A stretch of DNA of 23,360 nucleotides, taken from positions 1 to 23,360 of the forward strand of contig JAUXAJ010000040.1 in assembly GCA_030620005.1 (NCBI GenBank). The letters are read 5' to 3'. The DNA is from Promethearchaeota archaeon (lineage in GTDB: Archaea > Asgardarchaeota > Lokiarchaeia > Sigynarchaeales > SOKP01). Position numbers and translations under genes: made by a program. A model generated the notes under the pieces. That model had not been told where the DNA came from, made no database searches, and worked only from the letters and a program-made list of their open reading frames with translations. This document shows positions 1-7,984 of this stretch, piece after piece (position 1 is the stretch's first letter; each line of letters opens with the position of its first letter).

Positions 1-1218
1 AATCGTTTAGCAATACAGCCCATGGAAGGTTTTGACGCAAAGATAGATGGTAGCCCAAGCAAACTGACATTCAGACGATATAAACGGTATGCAGATGGGG
101 GTGCTGGTTTAATATGGTTAGAAGCAACGGCAATTTCTAATGCAGGTCGCTCAAATCAACACCAACTATTATTATCTGAGGATAGCCTTGATAAATTTAA
201 AGAATTAGTTGATTTTGTGAGAATCAATGCGAATAAAACCCTCAAGGGATTAGGTTTTAACAACAACTGCGTGCTTATCCTTCAGCTTAATCACTCTGGA
301 AGATATAGCAAGAGAGAAGGTAAAAAACACCCGATTCGAGCATTTCATAATTTGGATTTAGATTCACATTTCGGTGTTTCAGAGAACGATGGAACGATAA
401 TAACTGACTTTGAATTAGAACAACTTGAAGATTTATGGGTTAAAAAGGCAATCTTAGCCAAGCAAGCAGGTTTTGATGGTGTTGACATTAAATCATGCCA
501 TGGTTATTTAATTAACGAGTTATTATCTGCCAGGACTCGCAAAAATTCCAAATATGGTGGTGACTCTTTAGAAAATAGAGCTAGCCTTTTATTAAACATA
601 ATTAAAAAACTTGATAAAGAGCTAAAAAATGATTATAACTTCCTAATTACAACTCGAATGAGTGTTTATAATGGTATTCCTTATCCATATGGTTTTGGAG
701 TGAAAGCCACGCCAAAAGAAAGTTTTCCAGCTTCAGTTGATCTCACGGAACCAATTGAATTAATTAAACAGTTATACAAGCTTGGAATAAGACTAATTAA
801 CATTTCTGCAGGTAATCCATATTATAGTCCACATATAACCAGACCATTCGATACCCCAATAGAGGGCGAAAGTTTACCATCTGAGCATGCTCTATGTGGT
901 GTGAACAGGATTATTAATTTAACAGCAGCAATTAAAAAGGAAATGAAAGAGGATATGGTTATAATGGGATCTGGGTATTCTTATTTACGTCAATTCGCGG
1001 GACATGTTGTTGCTGGATTAGTTCATAAAAAAAGTGTGGATGTATGCGGATTTGGACGAATGGCTTTCGCGAATCCTAATTTTCCAAAACAAATCTTTGA
1101 AATCGGAATCATCGATAGAAAAATGACTTGTATAACATGCTCTAAATGCTCTCAATTCATGAGACTTGGTAAAAACACGGGATGTGCTATAAGAGATCCT
1201 CACTATAAAAAAGAATAG
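1..1218 (+). CDS. Old Yellow Enzyme family NADH:flavin oxidoreductase with C-terminal Fe-S motif (5' partial)
   Basis: FMN-dependent TIM-barrel ene-reductase of the OYE / 2,4-dienoyl-CoA reductase type. The frame is open to the left edge and reads NRLAIQPMEG, the usual first strand of the barrel, so the gene begins upstream; the first ATG at 22 lies inside this motif and is not the true start. Numbering from that ATG, QLNHSGR (about residues 88-94) is the conserved FMN/substrate His region. HGYLINELLSARTRKN then YGG..ENR is the family signature. C370, C373, C376 and C388 form a C-x2-C-x2-C-x11-C set like the 4Fe-4S ligands of bacterial 2,4-dienoyl-CoA reductase and BaiCD/BaiH enzymes. The protein stops ten residues later, so the NAD(P)/FAD domains of the long enzymes are absent. 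An electron donor must therefore come from elsewhere, perhaps the neighbouring flavoprotein. Substrate unknown. Family call is firm. Confidence 0.9.
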   Translation, partial: NRLAIQPMEGFDAKIDGSPSKLTFRRYKRYADGGAGLIWLEATAISNAGRSNQHQLLLSEDSLDKFKELVDFVRINANKTLKGLGFNNNCVLILQLNHSGRYSKREGKKHPIRAFHNLDLDSHFGVSENDGTIITDFELEQLEDLWVKKAILAKQAGFDGVDIKSCHGYLINELLSARTRKNSKYGGDSLENRASLLLNIIKKLDKELKNDYNFLITTRMSVYNGIPYPYGFGVKATPKESFPASVDLTEPIELIKQLYKLGIRLINISAGNPYYSPHITRPFDTPIEGESLPSEHALCGVNRIINLTAAIKKEMKEDMVIMGSGYSYLRQFAGHVVAGLVHKKSVDVCGFGRMAFANPNFPKQIFEIGIIDRKMTCITCSKCSQFMRLGKNTGCAIRDPHYKKE

Positions 1219-1229
1219 AGATTATCTGA

Positions 1230-1331
1230 GTTATTATACTGAATATAAAATGTTCTTTCAAATGTTTCCATCCAAGATCAATCTTATTAGCCGGAGAACC
1301 TCACTATAAATGGATTAGCTCTTCTTATTGA
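1230..1331 (+). pseudogene. possible remnant of a duplicated OYE C-terminus
   Basis: A frame downstream of the OYE gene reads CSFKCF...LAGEPHYKW before a TGA at 1329. It echoes the real OYE tail (CSKCSQ...IRDPHYKKE). The 12-base string CCTCACTATAAA occurs in both places, at about 1198 and 1299. There is no start codon, and the piece overlaps the end of the convergent flavoprotein gene. It could be the last codons of a lost tandem paralogue. The match is short and could be chance. Confidence 0.25.
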
Positions 1332-3352
1332 AATATCCTTCCATTAGAATAATCTTTCCAAACATTTTCAAACCATCCAAGTTCTTTTGGTACGTCTCTA
1401 ACTTCTTCCCATACGATTTTGATTCCATTTTTTTGAAGTCGGATGGTTTGTATTCTGTTTTTCAAATTAATATTACTTGAAACAAACCCAAATTGTTTCA
1501 ATTTGCCAGGTGGTTCAATTGTTTTTTCATTAATAGAATCGTTTAATCTCTGTCTTAAAATTAAATAAGATCCTCTACTTTTTCCATTTTTTTCATGATA
1601 GTCTAAAATTGAATTCAAAATTAATAACTGTGTAAAGAGGGCATCTTTAATCCTAAAATAATCGATGATTTCTTTATTATTATTAATTAAGATTTGGAAA
1701 TTAAGAATTTTTAACTCATTTTGTACTTTTCTAACTTCTTCCTTAAGTCCCTTGAGATCTCTGATGATTCCACCGAATTTTGACATTCTATTTTGAATTT
1801 TAGATAACATTTGAAATGGAGATATTAATTTGTTTTTTATTTCGGGATCCTCTTGAACTACAGGTTTAAGATTATCAATCAATTCACTCAATTCTTCACT
1901 TGCGATCTCGTTAAAAATTTCTGAATTGGGCAATTCTTGGTCATATCCACGTCCAATTTTCTGGGATACTCTTAAGCCTCCGACTTGTCCTGAATTTAAC
2001 GCTGCACCTCCAGGTCTGTGAACGCCATGACTTCCATTGACTTCTCCGACGGCAAAAAGATGCTTTACTGTAGTTTCCCACCAAATATTTCCTGAAACGC
2101 CTCCATTCATGTGTTGGTTACATAAAGCTATTTGAATGGCTTCTTTTCTTAAATCAATTCCGTTTTCCAAATATAGAGAGAGGGCTTTTTCATTCATGCT
2201 TTTTAGTCGTTTAATGGGTGTCTCTCCCGTTGATTTGGAATTAATTAAATATTCTTGTACAATTTGATCTAAACTTTCAAAATCGTAATCAAGCGGATTT
2301 TCTCTATAGTCTAAAAAAACTTTCTTGCCTAAAATCTCAGTTTCATGATACACTGCTAAATCGATCAACGAAGAACCGCAATTCTCTATCCTTTCTGAAT
2401 TAAAAGGCCATTGATAACCTTTTAAAAAAATTGCCTTTGATAATTCTTTGAAGGATGGAAAGTATTCTCTCAAGAATTCATTTCTATTTTGGTTCTCATC
2501 AACAGAATAATATCTTGGAATTACTTGTTGATATGAACCGGATAAATTCCACCTAAATTTTACAGAAGCTAATCCAAATTGAGATTCTGTTAAGTTTTGA
2601 AGCATACATCCAGCCTCAATTGCTAAGCTTGTCGTTCCCTTTTGAGTCTCAGGATATACGGAATGCTTGTATAAAATTGCTGGACCTCCTGTTGCAATTA
2701 TAACATTTCGGGCTTTAAAGATTTTAATAGAACGAATAAAATTATCTAAATTTTTATTTTGTGATAACTCATCTGTTTTGGTACATATCAATCCGATAGC
2801 TTCGTTTTTATCCTTTATGTGATCCACCAAAACTTTAATTGCATGATGTTTATCATAGATTCTAATATCGTGGTCTCGTACGGCTTTTAATAGACATTTA
2901 CACATTTTTTGAGAAGTCAAGGGGCCAATGGAAGTTGCTCTTTGTCTTGGATCGTTATCGGTTTTATATCCTACAAAACCTCCCAATTGATCGTGAGGAA
3001 AAGGAACTCCAAGGTGGACTAAATGAAAAAATTCTCTTAAAGAATTGGATGATTCAATCAAAGCAATATCCCCGTGCATGGCACCACCAACATGGAAATC
3101 TTTCGCCATTTCATGAGGTGAATCCGCTTGATCTCCAATAATGGACATCTTATAATAAGTTTGTTTGTCAGATCCAGCATTAAACGAGGTTCCACCGCCA
3201 AGATTATCCGTTACGATAGCTACCATCGACGGATCAATTCCTTCTTTAACTAAATGTATGGCACAATTTAATCCAGCAGCACCAGACCCAATGATCATGG
3301 AATTATATTTTTTAATTTCGTAATCATTTAAATTATTGTTAATTATTTCCAC
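1325..3352 (-). CDS. FAD-dependent oxidoreductase, fumarate reductase/succinate dehydrogenase flavoprotein-like
   Basis: A 675-residue flavoprotein. The N-terminal GSGAAGLN (about 22-29) is the Rossmann FAD-binding motif, and LGGGTSFNAGSD follows as in SdhA/FrdA/aspartate oxidase-like proteins. ATGGPAILY (about 220) is the second FAD contact. HMNGGVSGN (about 413) and GVHRPGGAALNSG (about 446-458) match the substrate/FAD region at the end of the capping-domain fold. A charged helical C-terminal domain with a SRGSYL segment resembles the C-terminus of fumarate reductase and L-aspartate oxidase. No membrane segment or Fe-S partner gene is visible, so it is probably a soluble reductase or dehydrogenase using another donor. 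It follows the SDR gene by 15 bases, so the two form an operon. Its exact substrate cannot be read from sequence; APS reductase-like alternatives are less likely because the AprA-specific context is absent. Confidence 0.85.
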   Translation of the reverse strand: MEIINNNLNDYEIKKYNSMIIGSGAAGLNCAIHLVKEGIDPSMVAIVTDNLGGGTSFNAGSDKQTYYKMSIIGDQADSPHEMAKDFHVGGAMHGDIALIESSNSLREFFHLVHLGVPFPHDQLGGFVGYKTDNDPRQRATSIGPLTSQKMCKCLLKAVRDHDIRIYDKHHAIKVLVDHIKDKNEAIGLICTKTDELSQNKNLDNFIRSIKIFKARNVIIATGGPAILYKHSVYPETQKGTTSLAIEAGCMLQNLTESQFGLASVKFRWNLSGSYQQVIPRYYSVDENQNRNEFLREYFPSFKELSKAIFLKGYQWPFNSERIENCGSSLIDLAVYHETEILGKKVFLDYRENPLDYDFESLDQIVQEYLINSKSTGETPIKRLKSMNEKALSLYLENGIDLRKEAIQIALCNQHMNGGVSGNIWWETTVKHLFAVGEVNGSHGVHRPGGAALNSGQVGGLRVSQKIGRGYDQELPNSEIFNEIASEELSELIDNLKPVVQEDPEIKNKLISPFQMLSKIQNRMSKFGGIIRDLKGLKEEVRKVQNELKILNFQILINNNKEIIDYFRIKDALFTQLLILNSILDYHEKNGKSRGSYLILRQRLNDSINEKTIEPPGKLKQFGFVSSNINLKNRIQTIRLQKNGIKIVWEEVRDVPKELGWFENVWKDYSNGRIFQ

Positions 3353-3367
3353 CCGTTAAACTAATTT

Positions 3368-4162
3368 TCAAAGACGACGTAGGTGAAAACCACCATCAAT
3401 ATCGATGATAGTTCCCGTTGAAAATGGTAAAAGACCACTAACAATTGCCACAACCGGCTTAGCTATATCAATTGGTTTTCCCCAGCGCTTAATGGGAGTG
3501 AGCCCCTCCTTGATTAATTTTTCGTATTTATCGTGAACTTTTTCTGTCATGGGTGTATCGATTATTCCCGGTGAAATTTCAAATACTTGAATTCCGTAAT
3601 CGGATAACCTATCTGCGAATAATTTTGTCATCATTGACATCCCCGCTTTAGATAGGCAATATTCTCCTCTATTGCGTGAAACTGCGTATCTACTCAAGGA
3701 AGAAATATTAATTATATACGGGTTATAGCTTTCTTTAAATGCTTCCTTTAGCTCGATCATCCATTTTGCTACGACTTGAGTTAGGAAGTAGGGGCCTTTT
3801 AGATTAATAGCCATTACCCAATCATAAGATTCTTCAGAAATTTCTAAAATGTCTCGTCTTGTCTTGGGCGCTACACCCGCATTATTAACTAAAACATCAA
3901 TGCGGTTGAATTTTTCTTTAATTATTTTAATTAATTTTTCTCGTTCTTGTTTTTTACTAATATCCGCTCGAACAAAAATATAACTATCTTCTAAATTTTC
4001 CTTATAAATCTCTCTAAGTTTTTTTAAGTATGAGCCAGATAATTTTTTTGTTAACGCACCATTTATTACCACAAAAAACCCTATTTTAGCTAATTCTAAT
4101 GCAATTGCCTCTCCAATCCCGTGAGTACTGCCAGTAATGCAAGCAACTTTATTTTGTTCCAT
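3368..4162 (-). CDS. short-chain dehydrogenase/reductase (FabG-like, PRK12745-type)
   Basis: A 264-residue classical SDR, complete. It has the cofactor motif TGSTHGIG (10-17), NNAGV (93-97), structural Asn120, catalytic Ser155 in NISSLS, Tyr168 and Lys172 (EYCLSKAG), and the PG motif (198-199) followed by IDTPMT. The C-terminal stretch (KRWGKP, LPFSTG, DIDGGF) closely resembles the group annotated as 3-ketoacyl-ACP reductase PRK12745. In practice many of these proteins act on sugars or sugar-derived alcohols rather than fatty acids. An Asp at residue 67 after the third strand (RADIS) is usual. It is the first gene of a two-gene operon with the flavoprotein downstream. With the OYE gene and the GPH transporters nearby, an oxidation/reduction pathway for an imported small molecule is a reasonable inference. 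Substrate unproven. Confidence 0.9.
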   Translation of the reverse strand: MEQNKVACITGSTHGIGEAIALELAKIGFFVVINGALTKKLSGSYLKKLREIYKENLEDSYIFVRADISKKQEREKLIKIIKEKFNRIDVLVNNAGVAPKTRRDILEISEESYDWVMAINLKGPYFLTQVVAKWMIELKEAFKESYNPYIINISSLSRYAVSRNRGEYCLSKAGMSMMTKLFADRLSDYGIQVFEISPGIIDTPMTEKVHDKYEKLIKEGLTPIKRWGKPIDIAKPVVAIVSGLLPFSTGTIIDIDGGFHLRRL

Positions 4163-4197
4163 AATTGTAAGTAATTAATGTATCTTTTTTATTAAAA

Positions 4198-4207
4198 AGT
4201 ATTTAAG
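4198..4207 (-). promoter_or_regulatory. putative TATA element for the SDR-flavoprotein operon
   Basis: The minus strand reads CCTTAAATAC about 40 bases before the ATG at 4162. The spacing fits a start site roughly 15 bases before the gene. No ribosome binding site is obvious. Confidence 0.4.
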
Positions 4208-4407
4208 GTCTGTTAAAGATCCTTTTTTTTACCAAGAAAGAAAGCCACGCCTTTGCTTACGTGATGAATAGCCATATTAATAGTATGAATAGGAAACGAC
4301 CAAGATAATTAATAAATATTGACTAATAATTTTAATATCTAAATATTTAATAGTGAAAAAAAGGAAATATAATCAATATAAAAAATTATTCTTCTTGGTT
4401 TTTCAGG

Positions 4408-5808
4408 ATGAAAGAAACTAAAAAAAATCAAAAATTTTCGTATAAAAGAGCTATCTCTTATAGCATCGGTCAAGTATCTGATATAACGAGCTATCAAACT
4501 TTCACGTTCTTAACGTTCACCTTTTATTTCGCCGTAATTGGAATTAGAATCGAATTAATTGTCATAGGTTTTATTATTTGGGCTTTATGGAATAGCTTTA
4601 ACGATTCTTTTATAGGCTACATTTCAGATAGGACTAACACCAAGTGGGGTCGTCGTAAGCCATATATAATGATATCATTAATCCCGATGGCCGTAATCAT
4701 ATTTCTCTTATTTACTCCTCCGTTAGCCATGGGAATAACTGATGAGATCACCAATTTCATCTATTTTTTCCTTATTATCATTGTATTCGAATTATTTTTC
4801 ACAATGTACGATTTAAATTATACAGCTCTTTTTCCTGAGTTATTCATATCTGTCGAAGAACGCACCAAGGCAAATAATGTAAGGCAAACGTTTGCAATTG
4901 TTGGCTTAATAATGGCTTTTGTTTTACCGGGATTTTTCATTTCAGATTATTCGGACCCTAATTCTTTACCAGAGTACCAAATATTTGGAATAATAACAAT
5001 GATAATAATCATTATTCCTGGACTTCTTTTTTTAAAGTTTTCTCCCAAAGAAAAAGTAGAATTTTCAGGCGATTACAAGACTGCTCCAGGCTTTATTGAA
5101 TCAATGAAGACCTGCTTGAAAAGTAAATCTTTCATGTGGTATATCCCAGCTGAAGTAGCTAACTGGTTTGTTTACGGGATTCTGCCGGCAATTGTCCCGC
5201 TTTACGGTAAATTTGTTTTAGGCATTACAGATACACTGCTTCTATCTTTATTATTAGGAGTAGCTTTTATATCTTCTGCGATTTTCATGACTGTACTATG
5301 GAAGCCACTAGTTCAAAAGATTGGTCCTAGAAAGTCCTGGTTAATATCAATGACGACTTGGATCGTAATACTCTCAACATTAATGTTTGTATCTGATTAT
5401 ATTATTGGATTATTGATGTTTTTTCTCATGGGAATGGGATTATCGGGTTCTCTATATATAATAGATATAATCATTGGAGATATCATCGACGAAGACGAAG
5501 TAAAAACTGGAACAAGGCGAGAAGGAAGCTTCTATGGAATTAACATGTTTTTAATGCACCTATCAACGGTAGCAGTGTTCTTGGTTATTGGCCCAGTATT
5601 TATTATATCAGATTGGCAAGTCTACGATCCTACCAAAATTACTCCAGAGATAATATTTGGGCTAAGAAGCTTGATATCAATCTTTCCAATAATTGCACTA
5701 TTAATTGCCATATTTGTTATATACAAATATCCATTAGATGGAGAAAGGTTGAAAGAGGTTAAAGAACTAAGGGAAAAGCTTCACGCAGAAAAGAAATCCA
5801 AATTATAA
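4408..5808 (+). CDS. GPH-family (glycoside-pentoside-hexuronide) cation symporter, copy 1
   Basis: A 466-residue polytopic membrane protein of the major facilitator superfamily with about 12 predicted hydrophobic segments. The diagnostic GPH signature follows the second membrane segment: N65-D66 then GYISDRTNTKWGRRKPY (70-86), matching MelB/XylP-type symporters, with the Asp pair that normally takes part in cation and sugar binding. A second conserved cytosolic motif, EERTKANNVRQ, lies after the fourth segment, and DIIDEDEVKTGTRREG lies before segment 10, again typical. Both termini are charged and cytosolic. The gene stands 245 bases from the divergent SDR operon. A near-identical-architecture paralogue follows 108 bases later. 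The substrate is probably a sugar, uronide or related small solute; it cannot be specified. Confidence 0.9.
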   Translation: MKETKKNQKFSYKRAISYSIGQVSDITSYQTFTFLTFTFYFAVIGIRIELIVIGFIIWALWNSFNDSFIGYISDRTNTKWGRRKPYIMISLIPMAVIIFLLFTPPLAMGITDEITNFIYFFLIIIVFELFFTMYDLNYTALFPELFISVEERTKANNVRQTFAIVGLIMAFVLPGFFISDYSDPNSLPEYQIFGIITMIIIIIPGLLFLKFSPKEKVEFSGDYKTAPGFIESMKTCLKSKSFMWYIPAEVANWFVYGILPAIVPLYGKFVLGITDTLLLSLLLGVAFISSAIFMTVLWKPLVQKIGPRKSWLISMTTWIVILSTLMFVSDYIIGLLMFFLMGMGLSGSLYIIDIIIGDIIDEDEVKTGTRREGSFYGINMFLMHLSTVAVFLVIGPVFIISDWQVYDPTKITPEIIFGLRSLISIFPIIALLIAIFVIYKYPLDGERLKEVKELREKLHAEKKSKL

Positions 5809-5811
5809 CTC

Positions 5812-5819
5812 TTTTTTTT
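5812..5819 (+). terminator. oligo-T terminator after GPH copy 1
   Basis: A run of eight T residues begins a few bases after the stop codon, the usual archaeal intrinsic termination signal. Read-through into the second transporter gene remains possible. Confidence 0.4.
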
Positions 5820-5916
5820 ATATATCTTTTCTAATGTTTTTATGATAAGAAAACATTAAATTATTTTAACATTTAAATTTATATCAAATTAAATTTTCTA
5901 AAAAAAAAAATGATGC

Positions 5917-7305
5917 ATGATGGAAAAAAAAGAAAATAAAGTAGGAAAAACTGCTGCAATTTACAGTCTTGGGCAAATTGGTGATATAACTGCTTACCAG
6001 ACATTTACTTTTTTAGTGTTCACATTCTATTACGCTGTAGTAGGAATAAATATCGCATTAATATCAATCGGGTTCATGATTTGGTCAGTTTGGAATGCTA
6101 TTAATGACCCAATGTTAGGTTATTTGTCAGATAGAACACATACTAAGTGGGGACGTAGGATACCTTATGTAATAGTTGCATTCATACCTTTAGCTATAAT
6201 AATGATTCTGCTTTTTTCACCCATAAAGACATTAGGAATAACGGATGAAATTGCTAATTTTATATATTTCTTAATCATAATAATCGTCTTTGAGCTATTC
6301 TACACAATGTACAGCTTAAACTTAACCTCCATATTTCCAGAAGTTTTTATTTCTAGCGAAGAGAGAACCAAAGCAAACAATGTGAGACAAGTATTTACCA
6401 TAGTCGGGTTACTCGTGGCTTTTATTTTACCAAGTTTTTTTATATCAGATTATTCGGACCCAAATTCCATAGGAGAATATCAAATTTTCGGGGTTGTCTG
6501 CATGATAATAATCATTATATGCGGTCTTATTTTCTTAAAATTTGGTCCAAAAGAGAGAGACGAATTTAAAGAAGATTATCAAAATGCGCCAAGCCTTAAG
6601 GATTCAATTAAGCTTTGCGTTAAGAGTAAATCATTCATGTGGTATATCCCTGCTGAGATAGGTAACTGGTTTGTTTACGGCATGCTTCCTACAATTGTTC
6701 CACTTTACGGTAAATTTGTATTAAATATTCAAGATACATTTTTAATATCTCTACTGCTAGGATTCACCTTTATTTCAGCAGCAATCTTCATGACGATACT
6801 TTGGAAACCCTTGGTTAAAAGGTTTGGAAATAGAAAGACATGGATGCTGTCAATGTCGATATGGATCGCAACCATGGCACCATTAATGTTTATTAATGAT
6901 CTCGTTGGCGGAATAGTTGTATTTTTTCTAATTGGGATAGGACTAAGCGGATCCTTGTATATAATAGATTTAGTAGTAGCCGATATCGTGGATGAGGATG
7001 AAGTTAACACCGGAATGCGAAGAGAAGCAGGATATTATGGAGTGAACGCTCTATTTTTACGATTTACTACCGTGTTTGTATTCCTTGCCATTAGTTCCGT
7101 TTTTACGAGCGTAGGTTGGGCAGTGTTTGAACCGGAAGTCATAACTCCAGAGATAATATTTGGATTACGAGCTTTAATATTTATTTTTCCAGCAATAGCT
7201 TTAGTAATAGCAATTCTATCTATTTACAAGTATCCCTTATCTGCAAAGAAGTTGGAAGAAGTTCGAGAGAAATTGGAAAAAATTCACGCCCGAAAAATGG
7301 CCTAA
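5917..7305 (+). CDS. GPH-family cation symporter, copy 2
   Basis: A 462-residue paralogue of the preceding transporter, colinear along its full length. It shares the motifs NDPMLGYLSDRTHTKWGRR (63-81), EERTKANNVRQ, KSKSFMWYIPAE and DIVDEDEVNTGMRREAG, with about 12 hydrophobic segments. Here the signature is the full consensus NDP, whereas copy 1 has NDS. Three ATG codons cluster at 5910-5922. The in-frame MM start at 5917 is used because 5910 and 5913 are out of frame or lead nowhere. The pair clearly arose by tandem duplication and has since diverged mainly in the loops and the last membrane segments. Two substrates, or two directions of transport, are possible. High family confidence, no substrate assignment. 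Confidence 0.9.
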   Translation: MMEKKENKVGKTAAIYSLGQIGDITAYQTFTFLVFTFYYAVVGINIALISIGFMIWSVWNAINDPMLGYLSDRTHTKWGRRIPYVIVAFIPLAIIMILLFSPIKTLGITDEIANFIYFLIIIIVFELFYTMYSLNLTSIFPEVFISSEERTKANNVRQVFTIVGLLVAFILPSFFISDYSDPNSIGEYQIFGVVCMIIIIICGLIFLKFGPKERDEFKEDYQNAPSLKDSIKLCVKSKSFMWYIPAEIGNWFVYGMLPTIVPLYGKFVLNIQDTFLISLLLGFTFISAAIFMTILWKPLVKRFGNRKTWMLSMSIWIATMAPLMFINDLVGGIVVFFLIGIGLSGSLYIIDLVVADIVDEDEVNTGMRREAGYYGVNALFLRFTTVFVFLAISSVFTSVGWAVFEPEVITPEIIFGLRALIFIFPAIALVIAILSIYKYPLSAKKLEEVREKLEKIHARKMA

Positions 7306-7339
7306 ATCGTTTTTCTCTTTATATTATATTAATCTTTAA

Positions 7340-7351
7340 TTTTTTTTTTTT
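7340..7351 (+). terminator. oligo-T terminator after GPH copy 2
   Basis: A 12-T run lies about 35 bases after the stop codon, with no strong hairpin. It is a typical archaeal transcription stop. Confidence 0.5.
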
Positions 7352-7386
7352 CTACTAATTTTCACAAAATTAAATGTATCTTCTAA

Positions 7387-7638
7387 TTCGAGATAGAAAA
7401 TGTAAAAAATGATAAGGAGTTGAATGCGAAAAAGACTTTAAAACGAAACTTGAATGCATTGGTCTGTTTTTAGTTTTTTGAGGAATTCCCTCAATTATGG
7501 AAAGAAGATCCCGATTCGGGATTATTAGGTTGAATAAAATGGTCAATGAAGGTTGAATAATTATAATCAGTTATAATAAATACCTCTGACCCCGTTTCTG
7601 CAATCGGCAATCGACGGGACGGGATAAACAGTCCAAGT
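7387..7638 (+). pseudogene. gene-poor stretch with a possible decayed reading frame
   Basis: One frame reads protein-like segments, for example EIENVKNDKELNAKKTLKRN and FFEEFPQLWKEDPDSGLLG. These are interrupted by stops at 7471 (TAG), 7531 (TGA), 7558 and 7564 (TAA). The same frame then stays open from 7567 into the small ORF at 7639-7878, so both may be pieces of one dead gene. The perfect hairpin ATCCCG-ATT-CGGGAT (7508-7522) and the GC-rich repeat patch at 7582-7623 also lie here. I recognise no protein family, and a structured RNA is an alternative. Confidence 0.3.
7582..7623. repeat. GC-rich patch of short tandem repeats
   Basis: A conspicuously GC-rich island in AT-rich surroundings. 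It contains GCAATCG twice in tandem (7600-7613) and ACGGG twice in tandem (7614-7623). CCCGT (7592-7596) can pair with either ACGGG to form a short stem. The upstream CTCTGACCCC string recalls, from memory only, sequences flanking REP-associated tyrosine transposases in bacteria. No transposase gene is seen next to it. Confidence 0.4.
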
Positions 7639-7878
7639 TTGTCCAACTTAATAGATAGTGTAAAGCTAACAAAATATGCTCAAATTGATTATAAAAAATG
7701 GACGAATGAATATAGCGGTACTTGGAAAACAGAGAATGTTTATCCAATTTATCTATTTTCAAATGGGGATCAATTTGATCATTGGATTTTAAGTCTGTAT
7801 GCTGATATAGCAGATAAGAACAAATGTAATGACGATAGATATGATAATATAGATAAAATATTGAAATTAAAACAATAA
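7639..7878 (+). CDS. small ORF of unknown function, possibly the 3' part of a decayed gene
   Basis: 79 codons from a TTG start with no ribosome binding site or TATA box at a suitable distance. The composition is protein-like, with aromatic-rich strings such as YKKWTNEYSGTW and NGDQFDHWILSLYADIADK. The frame is also open upstream to 7567 without any ATG or GTG start, reading through the GC-rich patch (SDPVSAIGNRRDGIN). This suggests a fragment of a larger protein rather than a complete gene. No membrane segment, Cys pair or known motif. It ends just before the convergent coiled-coil gene. I do not recognise the family. Confidence 0.35.
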   Translation: MSNLIDSVKLTKYAQIDYKKWTNEYSGTWKTENVYPIYLFSNGDQFDHWILSLYADIADKNKCNDDRYDNIDKILKLKQ

Positions 7879-7906
7879 AAGAAAGAAATTATTAAAAAAA
7901 AAAAAA

Positions 7907-7954
7907 TTAAAATTCGTAGCCACATTTTTTGCAAACATTTTTTTTCGCATACAT
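7907..7954 (-). pseudogene. detached C-terminal half of the coiled-coil protein's zinc ribbon
   Basis: This 15-codon stretch, ATG to TAA, reads MYAKKNVCKKCGYEF. It supplies exactly the second CxxC knuckle and the GYEF ending that the zinc ribbon of the upstream gene lacks. It is in the same reading frame as that gene, separated from its last codons by a 30-nt insert. It is either a stranded exon-like piece, the product of bypass or read-through, or debris of a recent truncation. Confidence 0.55.
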
Positions 7955-7984
7955 TACCTAATCTATTAGATATTAATAGATCTT
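7955..7984 (-). repeat. 30-nt hairpin insert with two in-frame stops
   Basis: Read on the minus strand, it lies between the Pro codon of GHVP and the ATG of MYAKK. Its core (7961-7981) is a perfect 8-bp inverted repeat, ATCTATTA / TAATAGAT, around a 5-nt loop, extendable by a G-T pair. It carries TAA (7973-7975) inside the stem and TAG (7958-7960... adjacent to the hairpin's 3' side) and its length is a multiple of three. A clear bulge-helix-bulge splice motif could not be drawn: the flanking helix would have a C-A mismatch, and the implied cuts would shift the frame. Confidence 0.55.

Noticed and set aside
6729..7010. Antisense 93-codon ORF within GPH copy 2
   Set aside because: Shadow of a strongly conserved transporter frame, with no family features of its own.
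7571..7762. Minus-strand 63-codon ORF over the GC-rich patch
   Set aside because: No start context, no homology and composition unlike neighbouring proteins.
7955..7984. The hairpin insert as a bulge-helix-bulge mRNA intron
   Set aside because: No acceptable 4-bp central helix with two 3-nt bulges could be drawn, and the best cut sites would remove 28 nt and shift the frame.
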